Part shown: positions 43,670 to 54,500 of the stretch, one piece after another
Layout: the number at the start of each line of letters is the position of its first letter
Numbering within the stretch: the stretch's first letter is position 1
Assembly: GCF_022701295.1 (NCBI RefSeq)
Contig: NZ_CP033204.1
Location: forward strand, 2,542,001-2,606,000
Direction of reading: 5' to 3'
Length of the DNA stretch: 64,000 nt
Source: Sphingopyxis sp. YF1
GTDB lineage: Bacteria; Pseudomonadota; Alphaproteobacteria; Sphingomonadales; Sphingomonadaceae
Translations under genes and position numbers: made by a program
Notes under the pieces: generated by a model
The model's input: only the letters and a program-made list of their open reading frames with translations
Databases searched by the model: none
What the model was told of the DNA's origin: nothing

Positions 43670-45748
43670 ATGACCGACGCCCCGGCAACCGCGACAGAGG
43701 CGCCGCCCGACCGGCCCGCCGCCGTGCCGCTGCGCAAGCAGCTGCGGCGCCTGGCGACGCAGCTCGGCCCGGCGCGCATGGCGACGACGATCCTGTTCCT
43801 GCTCGTCGCGGTGTTCATCGCGCGGATGAGCTGGCAATTGCCGCTCGCGGGCGACGCCGAACGCGCGCTCTACGACAGCCGCGCGACGCTGATGGCCCCG
43901 CACGTCAGCCAGGACCCGCGGATCGTCATGGTCACCTACAATGACGAGACTTTGTTCAACACGGGCATCCGCTCGCCGCTCGACCGCACCTTGCTGACCC
44001 ACGCGCTCGCCAACATCGACGCGATGGGGGCAAAGGCGATCGGCATCGACATCCTCTTTGATTCGCCGCGGCCCGACGACGACGCGCTCAAGGCGCAGCT
44101 GCGCGCGATGCGGACGCCGACCTGGCTCGCCTACGTCACGCAGGACAGCAACCCCAACACCATCTATTTCGAACAGCAGAAATTCCTCGAATCCTTCCTC
44201 ACCGACGTCACCACCGACCGAACGCGGCCGACGAGCGTCCGGCTGATGGCGACCGACGACGGCGTCGTGCGCAACTGGCCCGACCGGCCCAAAGGCCTGC
44301 CCCCGCTGATGGCCAACGCGCTGGCGCCGGTCGATCCCGCGCACGCCGACTATCAGGGCAATATCCGCTTTCTGATGCCCGAACGCGCGACCGCGGATCA
44401 GGAGGAACCGGTGTTCGCCAACATCCCGATCGACACCTTCGCGGTGCCGATGGATGCCGAAACGCGCGCCGGCTTCGCCGAACTGGTCCGCGGGCGATAC
44501 GTGCTGATCGGCGGCGACATCATCGACAACGACCAGTTCAGCACCCCGCTCAGCCGCCTGCCCGACCTTCAGTCGGGCGAACGCGAGACGATGATCGGGC
44601 TCGAGGTCCACGCGCACATGCTGGCGCAGCAGCTCGACGGCGCCTGGTCGCGGCCGGTGCCCGGCTGGGGACTGTGGCTGCTCGCGCTGCTCGTCGTGAT
44701 CGCGGGCGGGATCACCAGCCTCGTCGACCTCAAGGCGCGCTGGGTGATCCTGATCTTCGCGCTCCAGATGGTCTTCTTCCTCGCCTACCCCTTCTGGCTG
44801 CAAAAGATCGGGGTCGACACGACGAACCTGCCCGCCTTCGGCCAGGCGCTCGGCTGGCTGTTCGGGTTCGTCGCGGTCGGCAGCGCGGCGCGGACGATCG
44901 GCTCGCGCCAGCGCGCCTTCGCGCAATCGGCGCTCGGCAAATATCTGCCTGCCGATGTCGCGGCGCAGATCATGCGCGACCCCGAACAATTGTCGCTGCA
45001 CGGCGAACGCCGCAACATCTTCTGCGTCTTCACCGATCTCGAGGGCTTCACCAAGTTGAGCCACGCGACGACCCCGGAAACCGTGGCGCGACTGCTCAAC
45101 GAATATCTCGACCGCCTCTCCGACGTCGTGCTCGCGCACGGCGGCACGATCGACAAGTTCGTCGGCGACGCGGTCGTCGCGTTCTGGGGGGCTCCGCTCA
45201 GCCGCCCCGACGACGGCCCGCAGGCGGCGGCCGCGGCGCTCGCCATGTACCGGGCGGGCGAGAAATTCCGCGTCGACCTTGCCGCCGCCGACGTGCCGCC
45301 GCTCGGCATGACGCGCGTCGGGCTGCACGTCGGCGACGCGATCGTCGGCAATTTCGGCGGCGAAGGCCGCATCCAGTATACCGCGCTCGGCGACAGCATG
45401 AACACCGCCTCGCGGCTCGAGGCGGCGAACAAGAGCCTCAAGACCGGGGTTCTGATCTCGGCCGAGGCCGCGGCGCGCGCCGGCCGCGACGATCTGGTGC
45501 CGATGGGCCGCGTCACCCTGCGCGGCCGCGCGCAGCCCGTCGACGTCTTCACCCCGCGCCCCGACCTGTCGGCGGAGCAGCGCGCGCGGATCGCCGAAAT
45601 GGTTGCCGCGCACGCCGCGGGCGATAAAAATGTCTTTGTGACCTGTGCCACAGCGCTGGCCGGGGAATTCAGTCAGGAACCATCCATCATGTTCTTGATA
45701 GAACGATTGAACGAGACCGAAGAAGGAGCGAGCTATGTCCTGTCCTGA
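43670..45748 (+). CDS. CHASE2-domain class III adenylate/guanylate cyclase
   Basis: Membrane sensor of 692 residues. TM1 is at about 38-55, and a periplasmic CHASE2 domain spans about 60-325 (DPRIVMVTYNDETLF, IGIDILFDSPRPD, YVLIGGDIIDNDQF, GLEVHAHMLAQQLDG). Three helices follow (about 330-420), then a cytoplasmic class III cyclase. The metal ligands Asp456 (FTDLEGFT) and Asp500 (VGDAVVAFW) are present, so catalysis is likely; ATP or GTP preference is not certain. Its 3' end overlaps the next gene by 14 bases. It probably senses an envelope signal linked to the CHAT and Tps proteins. Confidence 0.92.
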   Translation: MTDAPATATEAPPDRPAAVPLRKQLRRLATQLGPARMATTILFLLVAVFIARMSWQLPLAGDAERALYDSRATLMAPHVSQDPRIVMVTYNDETLFNTGIRSPLDRTLLTHALANIDAMGAKAIGIDILFDSPRPDDDALKAQLRAMRTPTWLAYVTQDSNPNTIYFEQQKFLESFLTDVTTDRTRPTSVRLMATDDGVVRNWPDRPKGLPPLMANALAPVDPAHADYQGNIRFLMPERATADQEEPVFANIPIDTFAVPMDAETRAGFAELVRGRYVLIGGDIIDNDQFSTPLSRLPDLQSGERETMIGLEVHAHMLAQQLDGAWSRPVPGWGLWLLALLVVIAGGITSLVDLKARWVILIFALQMVFFLAYPFWLQKIGVDTTNLPAFGQALGWLFGFVAVGSAARTIGSRQRAFAQSALGKYLPADVAAQIMRDPEQLSLHGERRNIFCVFTDLEGFTKLSHATTPETVARLLNEYLDRLSDVVLAHGGTIDKFVGDAVVAFWGAPLSRPDDGPQAAAAALAMYRAGEKFRVDLAAADVPPLGMTRVGLHVGDAIVGNFGGEGRIQYTALGDSMNTASRLEAANKSLKTGVLISAEAAARAGRDDLVPMGRVTLRGRAQPVDVFTPRPDLSAEQRARIAEMVAAHAAGDKNVFVTCATALAGEFSQEPSIMFLIERLNETEEGASYVLS

Positions 45749-46496
45749 TTTCCGGATCGGCCGGCTGGGATTGACCACCGCGGCCGCCTGTATCGCCATC
45801 GCCGTCGCCGGCGCCGCCGCGGCGCAGTCGATGGTCGTCCGGTCGACGGGGCCGTCGGCGACCAAATATCCGACCGGCACCAAATTCAAGGCGGGCGACC
45901 GCGTGACGCTGGTCGCGGGCGACAAGCTGGTGCTGATCCAGAGCGGCAAGACGCGCACGCTCAGCGGCGCCGGCACCTTCAACGCCAGCGGCGTCGTGCA
46001 GGTCAGCCAGTCGATGGGGTCGACGGTGTCGCGCATGATCGCGAAAAAGCCGCCGCTGCAATCGCGCGCCGGAGCCTCGCGCGGCCCGGGCGAAATCGAA
46101 CCCGCCTATGTCCGTGCGCCCAACCTCTGGCTGCTCGACTATCGCGAGGGCGGCACCTTCTGCGTCGCCGACCCCGCCGCGCTGCTGCTGTGGCGTCCCG
46201 ACGCGAGCACCGGCACGATCGTCACGGTCGAAGGCGCGGGCAAGACCGGCCGCGCCGAACTCAAAGCGGATTCGCAGTTCAAGCGCTGGCCCGCCGACGT
46301 GCCGCTGCAATATGGCGTCGATTATCGCTTCTCGGGCGGCGGGCTCGCCGCGCCGGTAACGATACGCTTCACCCCGCTCGAAACCCTCCCCGAAACCCCC
46401 GACGCCTCGGCCGACATCCTGACCGCAAAGGGCTGCACGCCGCAGCTCGACCGGCTGGTCGATGCGTTGCAGGATCCCGCGTCGGCAACGGGATGA
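45735..46496 (+). CDS. Exported protein, weakly FecR-like
   Basis: Exported protein of 253 residues with a signal peptide (TTAAACIAIAVAGAAAAQS). The mature N-terminal part (GTKFKAGDRVTLVAGDKLVL, SGKTRTLSGAGTF) has the GD-V-T pattern seen in FecR domains, but the match is weak. The rest (NLWLLDYREGGTFCVADP, LLWRPDASTGTIVTVEGAG) is not recognised. AAGGAG lies seven bases before the ATG, inside the cyclase gene, so the two are translationally coupled. It may be a periplasmic sensor or chaperone for the secretion system. Confidence 0.65.
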   Translation: MSCPDFRIGRLGLTTAAACIAIAVAGAAAAQSMVVRSTGPSATKYPTGTKFKAGDRVTLVAGDKLVLIQSGKTRTLSGAGTFNASGVVQVSQSMGSTVSRMIAKKPPLQSRAGASRGPGEIEPAYVRAPNLWLLDYREGGTFCVADPAALLLWRPDASTGTIVTVEGAGKTGRAELKADSQFKRWPADVPLQYGVDYRFSGGGLAAPVTIRFTPLETLPETPDASADILTAKGCTPQLDRLVDALQDPASATG

Positions 46497-46677
46497 ATGG
46501 AGCCGGGCGGGCATTGAACCGACCCCATCCATCTGATAATAATGGAATGAAAAGCCGCCACACGAGCGGCAAATCCTTTCCTTGGGTCGAAAATTCGCGC
46601 AGTCGTCATCGCGACTGGGCATGATGAATGGACCGCGCGGCGACACCGCCGGGCGGGATCGAGGGCAAGGGGTGACG

Positions 46678-48501
46678 ATGAACGTCAAGGGGTATCGGAA
46701 GCAGGCGGGCCTCGCCCGTCCGACGCGGCGTGGGCTGAGGGGAGCGCTCGCCGGCCCCGGACTGTTACTGGCGGCGCTTCCCGCCGCGGCGCACGCGCAG
46801 GTCGCGACCCCGCAGATCCCGACGCGCGAGGAAATCCAGCGCCCCGCCCCGCTCCAGGCACCGTCCCCGGCCGAACAGATCGTCACCGCCGACGACGCGA
46901 TCGAGCGCGCGCCCTGCCCGCTCGCCAACCCCGAATTCGCGGCGATCCGCATCACGCTGCGCGGCGTCGAATTTTCGGACGTCGCGGGGATCGACCGGAC
47001 AATGCTCGACCCGGCCTGGCGCGATCGCGTCGGGCAGGATCTGCCGATCGCCGCCGTGTGCGACATCCGCGACCGCGCGGCGACGATCCTGCGCGCGAAG
47101 GGCTATCTGGCTGCGGTGCGCGTGCCGCCGCAGACGATCGGCGACGGCATCGTCAAGCTCGACATCCTCGCGGCGCGGATGAGCCGGATCGAGGTGCGCG
47201 GCGATGCCGGCGCCAGCGAGGGCCTGCTCCAGCGCTATCTGTCGCACCTTGGCGACCAGCCGGTGTTCAACATCATCGACGCCGAGCGCTATCTGCTGCT
47301 CGCGCGCGATATCCCGGGCCTGTCGGCGCGGCTGACGCTGCGCCCCGGCGCGGTCCCCGGCGAGGTCGTCGGCGAAGTGACGGTCGACCGCACCGCCGCG
47401 ATTTTCGACGCCAATGTCCAGAATTTCGGGTCGAAGGACGTCGGCCGCTGGGGCGGCATAGTGCGTGCGCGCATCCCCGGCCTGACCGGCATGGGCGACC
47501 TCACCACGGTCAGCTTCTATTCGACCCCCGATTTCGACGAACAGAATGTCGCGCAGGTCGCGCATGAATTCCGCGTCGGCGACGAGGGGCTGAAATTCGG
47601 CGGCAGCTTCACCTACGCCTGGACACGGCCCGACGTCGCCGCGCTGCCGATCAAGTCGGAAACGCAGGTGATCGGCCTGTACGCATCCTATCCACTCGTA
47701 CTCACCCAGGCGCACCAGGTCACGGTCACCGGCGGGCTCGACCTGATCAACCAGGACATCGGGCTCGGCGCCGCGGCGCTCAACCGCGACCGGCTGCGCG
47801 TGTTCAACCTGCGCGCCGATGCCAGCTGGACCGACCCCGCGTCGGTCGCCGGGCGCGGCGGCTTCAGCCCCGCCGAACCGCGCTGGTTCTTCGGCACCTC
47901 GGTCGAGGCGCGGCAGGGTGTGAAATTCCTCGGTGCCAGCGACGATTGCGGCCCGACCGGCGCCGCCTGTTTCCTGCCCGGCGCGATCCCGCTGTCGCGC
48001 ATCGAGGGCAAACCCGACGCCTTCCTCGTGCGCGCGAACGCGCTCGCCGAATGGCGTCCGGCCAAGAATTTCACCTTGTCGGCGGCGCCGCGCGCGCAAT
48101 GGGCGAGCGACCCGCTGCTCGCCTACGAGGAATTTTCGGGGGGCAATTTCACCATCGGGCGCGGCTTCGACCCCGGCACGGTGATCGGCGACAGCGGCGT
48201 CGCGGTGTCGCTCGAGGCGCGCTACGGCTCGCTCATTCCGCGAAACCGCCAAAGCCTCGCCCTCCAGCCCTTCGCCTTCTTCGACGCCGCCTGGGTGTGG
48301 AACAAGGACAGCGCCTTCGCCGGGTTCAACCCGCAAAAACTCTACTCGGCCGGCGGCGGGCTCCGCCTTGCCTATGGCGACATCGGGCGGATCGACATGA
48401 CGGTCGCGGTGCCGCTCAACCGCGCGGGTTTCCTGCCGCAAAAACCCGACCCGCGCTTCCTCCTCTCCTTCACCACCCAGTTCGGCGTGCGGGCACGCTG
48501 A
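46678..48501 (+). CDS. Two-partner secretion outer-membrane transporter (TpsB)
   Basis: ShlB/FhaC/HecB family Omp85-type transporter of 607 residues that exports one cognate exoprotein. A signal peptide ends near AAAHAQVA. Two POTRA-like domains follow (ITLRGVEFSDVAGID, AATILRAKGYLAAVRVP, MSRIEVRGDAGASEGLLQRY), then a 16-strand type barrel with the family FTIGRGFDPGTVIGDSGVAV block for the inward loop. AAGGGG is six bases before the ATG at 46678; in-frame ATGs at 46621 and 46624 have no such site. The 181-base gap before it is the only sizeable gap in the cluster. The stop is one base before the TpsA start. Confidence 0.93.
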   Translation: MNVKGYRKQAGLARPTRRGLRGALAGPGLLLAALPAAAHAQVATPQIPTREEIQRPAPLQAPSPAEQIVTADDAIERAPCPLANPEFAAIRITLRGVEFSDVAGIDRTMLDPAWRDRVGQDLPIAAVCDIRDRAATILRAKGYLAAVRVPPQTIGDGIVKLDILAARMSRIEVRGDAGASEGLLQRYLSHLGDQPVFNIIDAERYLLLARDIPGLSARLTLRPGAVPGEVVGEVTVDRTAAIFDANVQNFGSKDVGRWGGIVRARIPGLTGMGDLTTVSFYSTPDFDEQNVAQVAHEFRVGDEGLKFGGSFTYAWTRPDVAALPIKSETQVIGLYASYPLVLTQAHQVTVTGGLDLINQDIGLGAAALNRDRLRVFNLRADASWTDPASVAGRGGFSPAEPRWFFGTSVEARQGVKFLGASDDCGPTGAACFLPGAIPLSRIEGKPDAFLVRANALAEWRPAKNFTLSAAPRAQWASDPLLAYEEFSGGNFTIGRGFDPGTVIGDSGVAVSLEARYGSLIPRNRQSLALQPFAFFDAAWVWNKDSAFAGFNPQKLYSAGGGLRLAYGDIGRIDMTVAVPLNRAGFLPQKPDPRFLLSFTTQFGVRAR

Positions 48502-48502
48502 C

Positions 48503-51500
48503 ATGAGCCTTGCTTCGAGGATTTTCGCCATGCGTGCCACCGCTTCGATTTCGCCCGCCCGCACGGGCAAGCAGCGTCTTTTGGCGAGTTGCGCGATCGC
48601 TGCCGGGCTCTCGGCGCTCGCATTCGGCGGCCCGTCGCGGGCGCAGGTCCTGGGGTCGGGCGAAGTCGTAATCGGCACTGGGCTTGGCACCGCGACGATC
48701 GACAACGCCCCGGTCGGCAAGCCCAACACGACGCAGGTCGTCGCGAATGGCAACCAGACCGTCATCAACTGGACTCCCAGCGGCACCGCACCCGCCGGCT
48801 CGCCGATCGAGTTTCTCGCGACCGGGAACACGCTCGAATATTACGGGACCGGCGATTACACCGTTCTCAACCGTTTCGTCGCGCGCGACGGGGCCGGCAA
48901 TCCGATCCCGCTCAATCAGCAGATCGCGATCAACGGCAACGTCAATTCCTATGTCGGAACGCCGGCGGCGGGATCGAGCGCGCCGCAGGGCGGCAACATC
49001 TGGTTCTACAACGCCGGCGGCATCCTGATCGGCACGAACGCCGTGCTCAACGTCGGCAGCCTCGTGCTCACCGCGAACGACATCGACTTCAACGACGGCC
49101 TCTTCGGTTCCGGCGGCGAAATCCGTTTTCGCGGCGCGCCGGGGAGCACCGCGGCGATCGAAATCGCCCCGCGCAGCTTCATCAACGCCATGAAGCCCGG
49201 CAATCCGGGCAGCAGCTATGTCGCCCTCGTCGCGCCGCGCATCGTCCAGTCGGGTGCGATCAGCAGTGACGGATCGTCGGCGCTCGTCGCCGCCGAACAG
49301 GCCGACATTACGATCAACAACGGCCTGTTCGACATCAATGTCACCGTCGGGGCCGAGGGCGGCAACGCGATCACCCACAGCGGGATCACCGGCGGGCCCG
49401 CGCATCAGGAAGGCGATACCGACCAGAGCCGCGTCTACATGGTCGCGATCCCGAAGAACGACGCGGTCACCATGCTGATCTCGGGCCAGATCGGCTATCA
49501 GGACGCGCTGAGCGCGCAGACCGAGCCCGACGGTTCGGTGCGCCTCGCGGCGGGCTATAACATCGTCGGCGGCGAAATCGCGGCGGCGCCGGTCAACACG
49601 ACCGCCGCCAACATCGTGGCCAACGACGTGCTGTTCGCCAGCAACGTGGTGGCGCACGCCAGCGGCGATTTCACCGGCGGCGCGGTGCAGCAACTCCCTC
49701 CGCCCGTCCTGCCCTCCGCCCCCCCGCCCGGACAGGGCCGCTTCTTCGTCGAGGGCAACGGCACCTTCATCGGCGATCGCAGCGCGACCGTGTCGATCGG
49801 CACCAATCAGAGCGGCGGCGCCTTCGGCAACTTCACCCTCCAGTCGAACGGCAGCGGCGCGGCGGCGGGCAGCGCGACGCTGAACGTCGACGATGGCGGC
49901 ACCTTCCGCGTCGGCCTGCCGAGCAGTCCCGGCGGCAATTTGTCGATCCTCGCCGGCGGGCGCCCCGACGCGACGACGGGCGACAGCCGCGGCGGCACCG
50001 CGACGCTGTCGATCGCGGGCGGCGACGTCCAGGCGGTCGGCGTCGCGGTCGCGGCGACGGCCACCGGCGGTCTCGCCAGCGACGGCAGCGGCGGCGGCGG
50101 TTTCGGCGGCACCGCGAACATCGCGGTCAGCGGCATCGGCGGCACGCTGACGGCCGATGTCATCGACGTGTCGGCCAGCGGCCGCGGCGGCGGCGTAACC
50201 ATCGATTCGATGTCCAACATCATCATCGCCGATCGCGGCGGCAACGGCACCGGCGGCTCGGCGGGCATCGTTGCGAGCGGCGGCGGCAGCATCACCGCCA
50301 ACGCCAGCGTCACGGTCAACGCCAGCGGCGCGGGCCAGATCGGCAATGTCCAGTCGGGCAACGGCCAGGGCGGCACCGCGCGTATCGAGGTCGCCGACGC
50401 CGGCACCTATTTCTCCGCGCCGACCACCACGATCATCGCGGGCGGGATCGGCGGCTCTCCCCTCCAAATCGACATCGGCACCTTCCTGTCAGCGGCGGGC
50501 GGCAACGGCACCGGCGGCACGGTCGAACTGGTGCTGTCGGGCGACCAGACCACGACCGCCCTGCTCGGCAACGCGACGCTCAATGCGGCGGGCACCGGGG
50601 GAAGCGCGAACGGCGACGGCAGCGCGGGCGGCGACGCGCAGGGCGGCAATGCGACGATCAGCGCCGACGGCGGCCTGTCGGCGTCGCTGAATTCGCTGAC
50701 GGTCAACGTACGCGCCACCAGCGGGGGTGCGACGAGCAGCAACGGCACCAGTTCGCGCACCGGCGACGCTACCGGCGGCGATATCGACATCACCGCGAAC
50801 GGCGGCGCGGCGCTGACCTCCAGCGGTTCGATCATTCTCGACGCCAGCGCCACTGCGGCTGCGGGCGAGAATCGCGGCAACGCACAGGGCGGGACGGTCC
50901 GCGTCGCCGCCGTCGGCAGCGGCGGCGACAGCCGCATCACGACGCTCGGCGAATTTCGGGTCGATGCTGGCGCGGGCGGCTTCAGCTTTGCCATTCCGGC
51001 GAGCACCGGCAGCGCCACCGGCGGCGACATCGACTTCACCGCCGACGGGGGCACGATTACCGCAGACTTCTTCAGCGTCGACGCCAATGCCGCCAGCGAC
51101 AACAGCACCGGCCTCGGCGGCGCCGCCCAGGGCGGCACGATCGACCTGCGCGCCGCGAATACCGGCACCATCAGCTCGACCGGAACCTCGAACATCAGCC
51201 GTTTCGAAACCAACGCGGGAGCCGGCGTATCGCAGGGCGGATCGCCCGCGACAGGCGGCCGCATCGGTGTCGTTGTCGACGGCGGCACCCTGACATTCGG
51301 CACACGCGCCTTTTTCGAAGCGACGGGAATCGCGGGCGGCGACCAGAGCGCGGCCGGCAATCTTGTTGCCGGGCGCGGCGGGTCGATCCTGTTCCAGTCG
51401 CTCGACAATAATCTGAACCCCAGCACGATCAACTTCACCGACATTTTCGCAAATGCCGACGGGCGCGCGCAGGCCCCGTTCGAGGGGGCGGGCTTTCTGC

Positions 51501-54500
51501 GCGGCACCGCCGCGGGCTATGGCGGCGACGTCACCTTCGACGTGCAGGGAGGGCAGCTCACCGGCAACTCGATCCAGCTTTCGGCCAGCGGCTTCGGCAG
51601 CGAGACCGGCGACAGCGATGGCCTGGGCAGCGGCGGCCTCGCCGCCTATTCGCAGACCGGCGGGGTGGTGAACCTCAGCAATCTTGCGGTTTCAGCCGAC
51701 GGCTCGGGCGGCAGCGGCCTCGGCGGCATGGGCATGGGCGGCACCGCCACGATCACGCTCGCCAGCGGCGCGCTCACCGCGAGCGACATCACCGCGGAGG
51801 CGGTCGGCCGCGGCGGTTTCGGCGATCCGGGCACCGACAGCGACCCGGCCAACGCGGTAGACGGCGAAGACGGCGGTTTCGGCCAGGGCGGCACCGCGAC
51901 GATCACGCTCGACGGCGACGCCGTGGTCACGACCACGACGCTGAGCGCCTTCGCGTCGGGGCTCGGCGGCGGCGGCGGCGACTATTTCTCGGGCAACGGC
52001 ATCGCGGGCAATGCCGGCAACGGCGGCGGCGCGCTCGGCGGCACCGCCACCATCACGCTGACTGCGGGCTCGCTGACCGCCACCGACATCACGACCGATG
52101 CCGGCGGCGTCGGCGGCAACGGCGGTCAGTTCTTCGATTTCAGCTCGTCGTCGTCACCCGCTGCGGGACGCGGCGGCAATGGCGGCAACGGCCAGGGCGG
52201 CACCGCGACCATCGGGCTGGCGACCACGATCACCACGACGGGCGATATCGGAAGCCTGGCGACCGGGCGCGGCGGCGACGGCGGCGCGGGCAATATCGCC
52301 GGCGATGGCGGCGAAGCGCGCGGCGGCACCGCCGAACTGGTGATCACCGACATCAGCGCCTCGACCGGCGGCGTCGTCCTCGACGCGCGCGCCGACGGCG
52401 GCGCCGGGGGCAGCGCCATGAACGGCGCAGGCGGGCGCGGCGGCTATGCCGAGGGCGGCACCGCGCGCGTCCGCGCCGAAGGCACGGGCGCCTATGCGCG
52501 CGTCACCGACGCCAATTTCATCACCACCGGCACCGGCGGCAACGGTGGCAGCGGCGGCCTGTTCGGCGGCAACGGTCCGCTGATCGGGCCACGCGGCGGT
52601 GACGGCGGCGACGGTCGCGGCGGCACCGTCGAACTGGTTGCCAATGACGGGACGATCGAAGTCGCGATCGGTAGCTCGGGCGTCGCGGGGCTCCGCAGTG
52701 GCGGGATCGGCGGCGACGGCGGCAACGGCAGCGGCAACCCGGGCTCGATCACCCTGCCCGGTCCCGACGGCATTCCCGGCACCCCCGACGACATCGTCCA
52801 GGGGCGCATCGGCGGCGACGGCGGCATCGGCGGCAGCGGCAACGGCGGCACCGTGCGGCTGACCGCCAACGGCGGCACCATCACCTCGGGCGGCAATAGC
52901 GTCGCGATCGTGGCGAACGGCACGTCGGGCAATGGCGGCAACGGCGGCGACGGCAGCGGCGGCATCGGCGCGGGCGGCGGCAGCTTCGGCACCCAGGGCG
53001 GCACCGTCGTCCTCGAATCGCGCAATTCGGCATCGAACCGCGGCCGGATCAACCTCGGCGACACCGTCATCGACGCCAGCGGCGACACCGCCGGCCGCGT
53101 CGAACTGATCGCCGACGGCAGCATCACCATGCCCAGCCTGACCGTCACGGCGGCGGGTTTTGCGGTGCTCACCAACAACGACACCGACCTCGCACCCGCG
53201 GGCATCTTCCTTGGCATCAACGACGGCGGCCTGATCCAGACCGACGGCGCCGTATCGCTGACGACGGGCAGCTCGGTGGGCGTCTATGCCCAGGGCACCG
53301 GCCAGTTCAACGTCGGCGGAACGCTCGACGTCACCGCCGACGACCAGGTCGATATCCGTCACGATTTCCGCGCCGGTACCGCGCCGACGATCCAGACCGG
53401 CGGCAGCGCGTCCTTCACCGCGGCGAACAGCATCCGCAGCGCGCCGGGCAGCCTGGTCAGCGCGGGCACCAGCCTGACGATGACCGTAACGGGCCTCAAC
53501 AGCGCGATCGACGTCGATTCGCTCGACGCCGGCGGTTCGACGCTGCTGCGTGCCGACGGCGGGCGCATCAACGTCTATGGCACCACCCGTTCGGGCGACG
53601 ACCTCGTCGCCAGCGCCCGCGACGAAACCGCGATCGCCAACGCCATCGCCGGCGACGACATCAACCTGCAGGGCGGCACCATCGTCGCCGGCCGGCTGAT
53701 CACCGACGGCACCGGGCTCGATTCCGAACTCGATGGCAGCAACATCGTCATCGGCACCGTCGGCGCGGCCGGCGTCGACCACGCCGAAGCCGACAATGAT
53801 TTCGTCGCCGACGCGGGCAGTTTCGCGACCGGACCCAATTCGATCATCACCGGCGGCGACATCGACATCACCGCGGTCGGCGCGGTCGACCTCGGCAATT
53901 CGTCGGCGGGCGGTTTTGTATCGGTGAACGGCCAGTCGATCGTCTTCGACACCATCACGGCTGGCACCACCGTCGGCCTCAACGCGACCGGGACCGCGCC
54001 GGGGGCCGAGGGTATCCTTGGCAACGGCATCGATGCCGGCGGCAACGTCACGCTGGTCGGCAACAGCATCCGCATCAACGACGGCGTCGTCACCTCGGCG
54101 TCGCTGTTCGCCGGCGCGACCGGCGGCAACGCCAGCCTCTCGGCGACGACCGACGGCGACATCACCGTCAACGCGACCGGCGATATCGGCGGCGCCTTCG
54201 CCGCGCAGGGCAACATCACCCTGACCGCGGACGGCAATGTCACGGCGCAGGCGGCGACCAGCGGCGGCTATGTCGGGCCGAACGGCGTGTCGGAGGGCTA
54301 TGTGTTCGTCAACGCCGGCGGCACCGCCAACCTGCTCACGGGCAGCGGCGCCGCGACGATGGTTGGCGTCCGCGCGGGCACCAACGCGACCGTCGCGGGA
54401 ACCACCGCGGGCGAGGATCTCTATGTCCTCGCTGGCAACACGGCGACGGTGACCAATTCGGTCGCGGGCGACGACATGATCGTCGCCGGTACCTGCTGCG

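Noticed and set aside
40459..43818. A 1,119-codon open frame on the minus strand
   Set aside because: It is antisense to the CHAT gene, which has a signal peptide and catalytic motifs. The product has no recognisable family.
49800..53100. Regular GGCGGCACC-type repeats that look like a CRISPR or tandem array
   Set aside because: They are in frame with TpsA, vary in length and spacing, and encode the glycine-rich beta-helix. There are no unique spacers and no cas genes.
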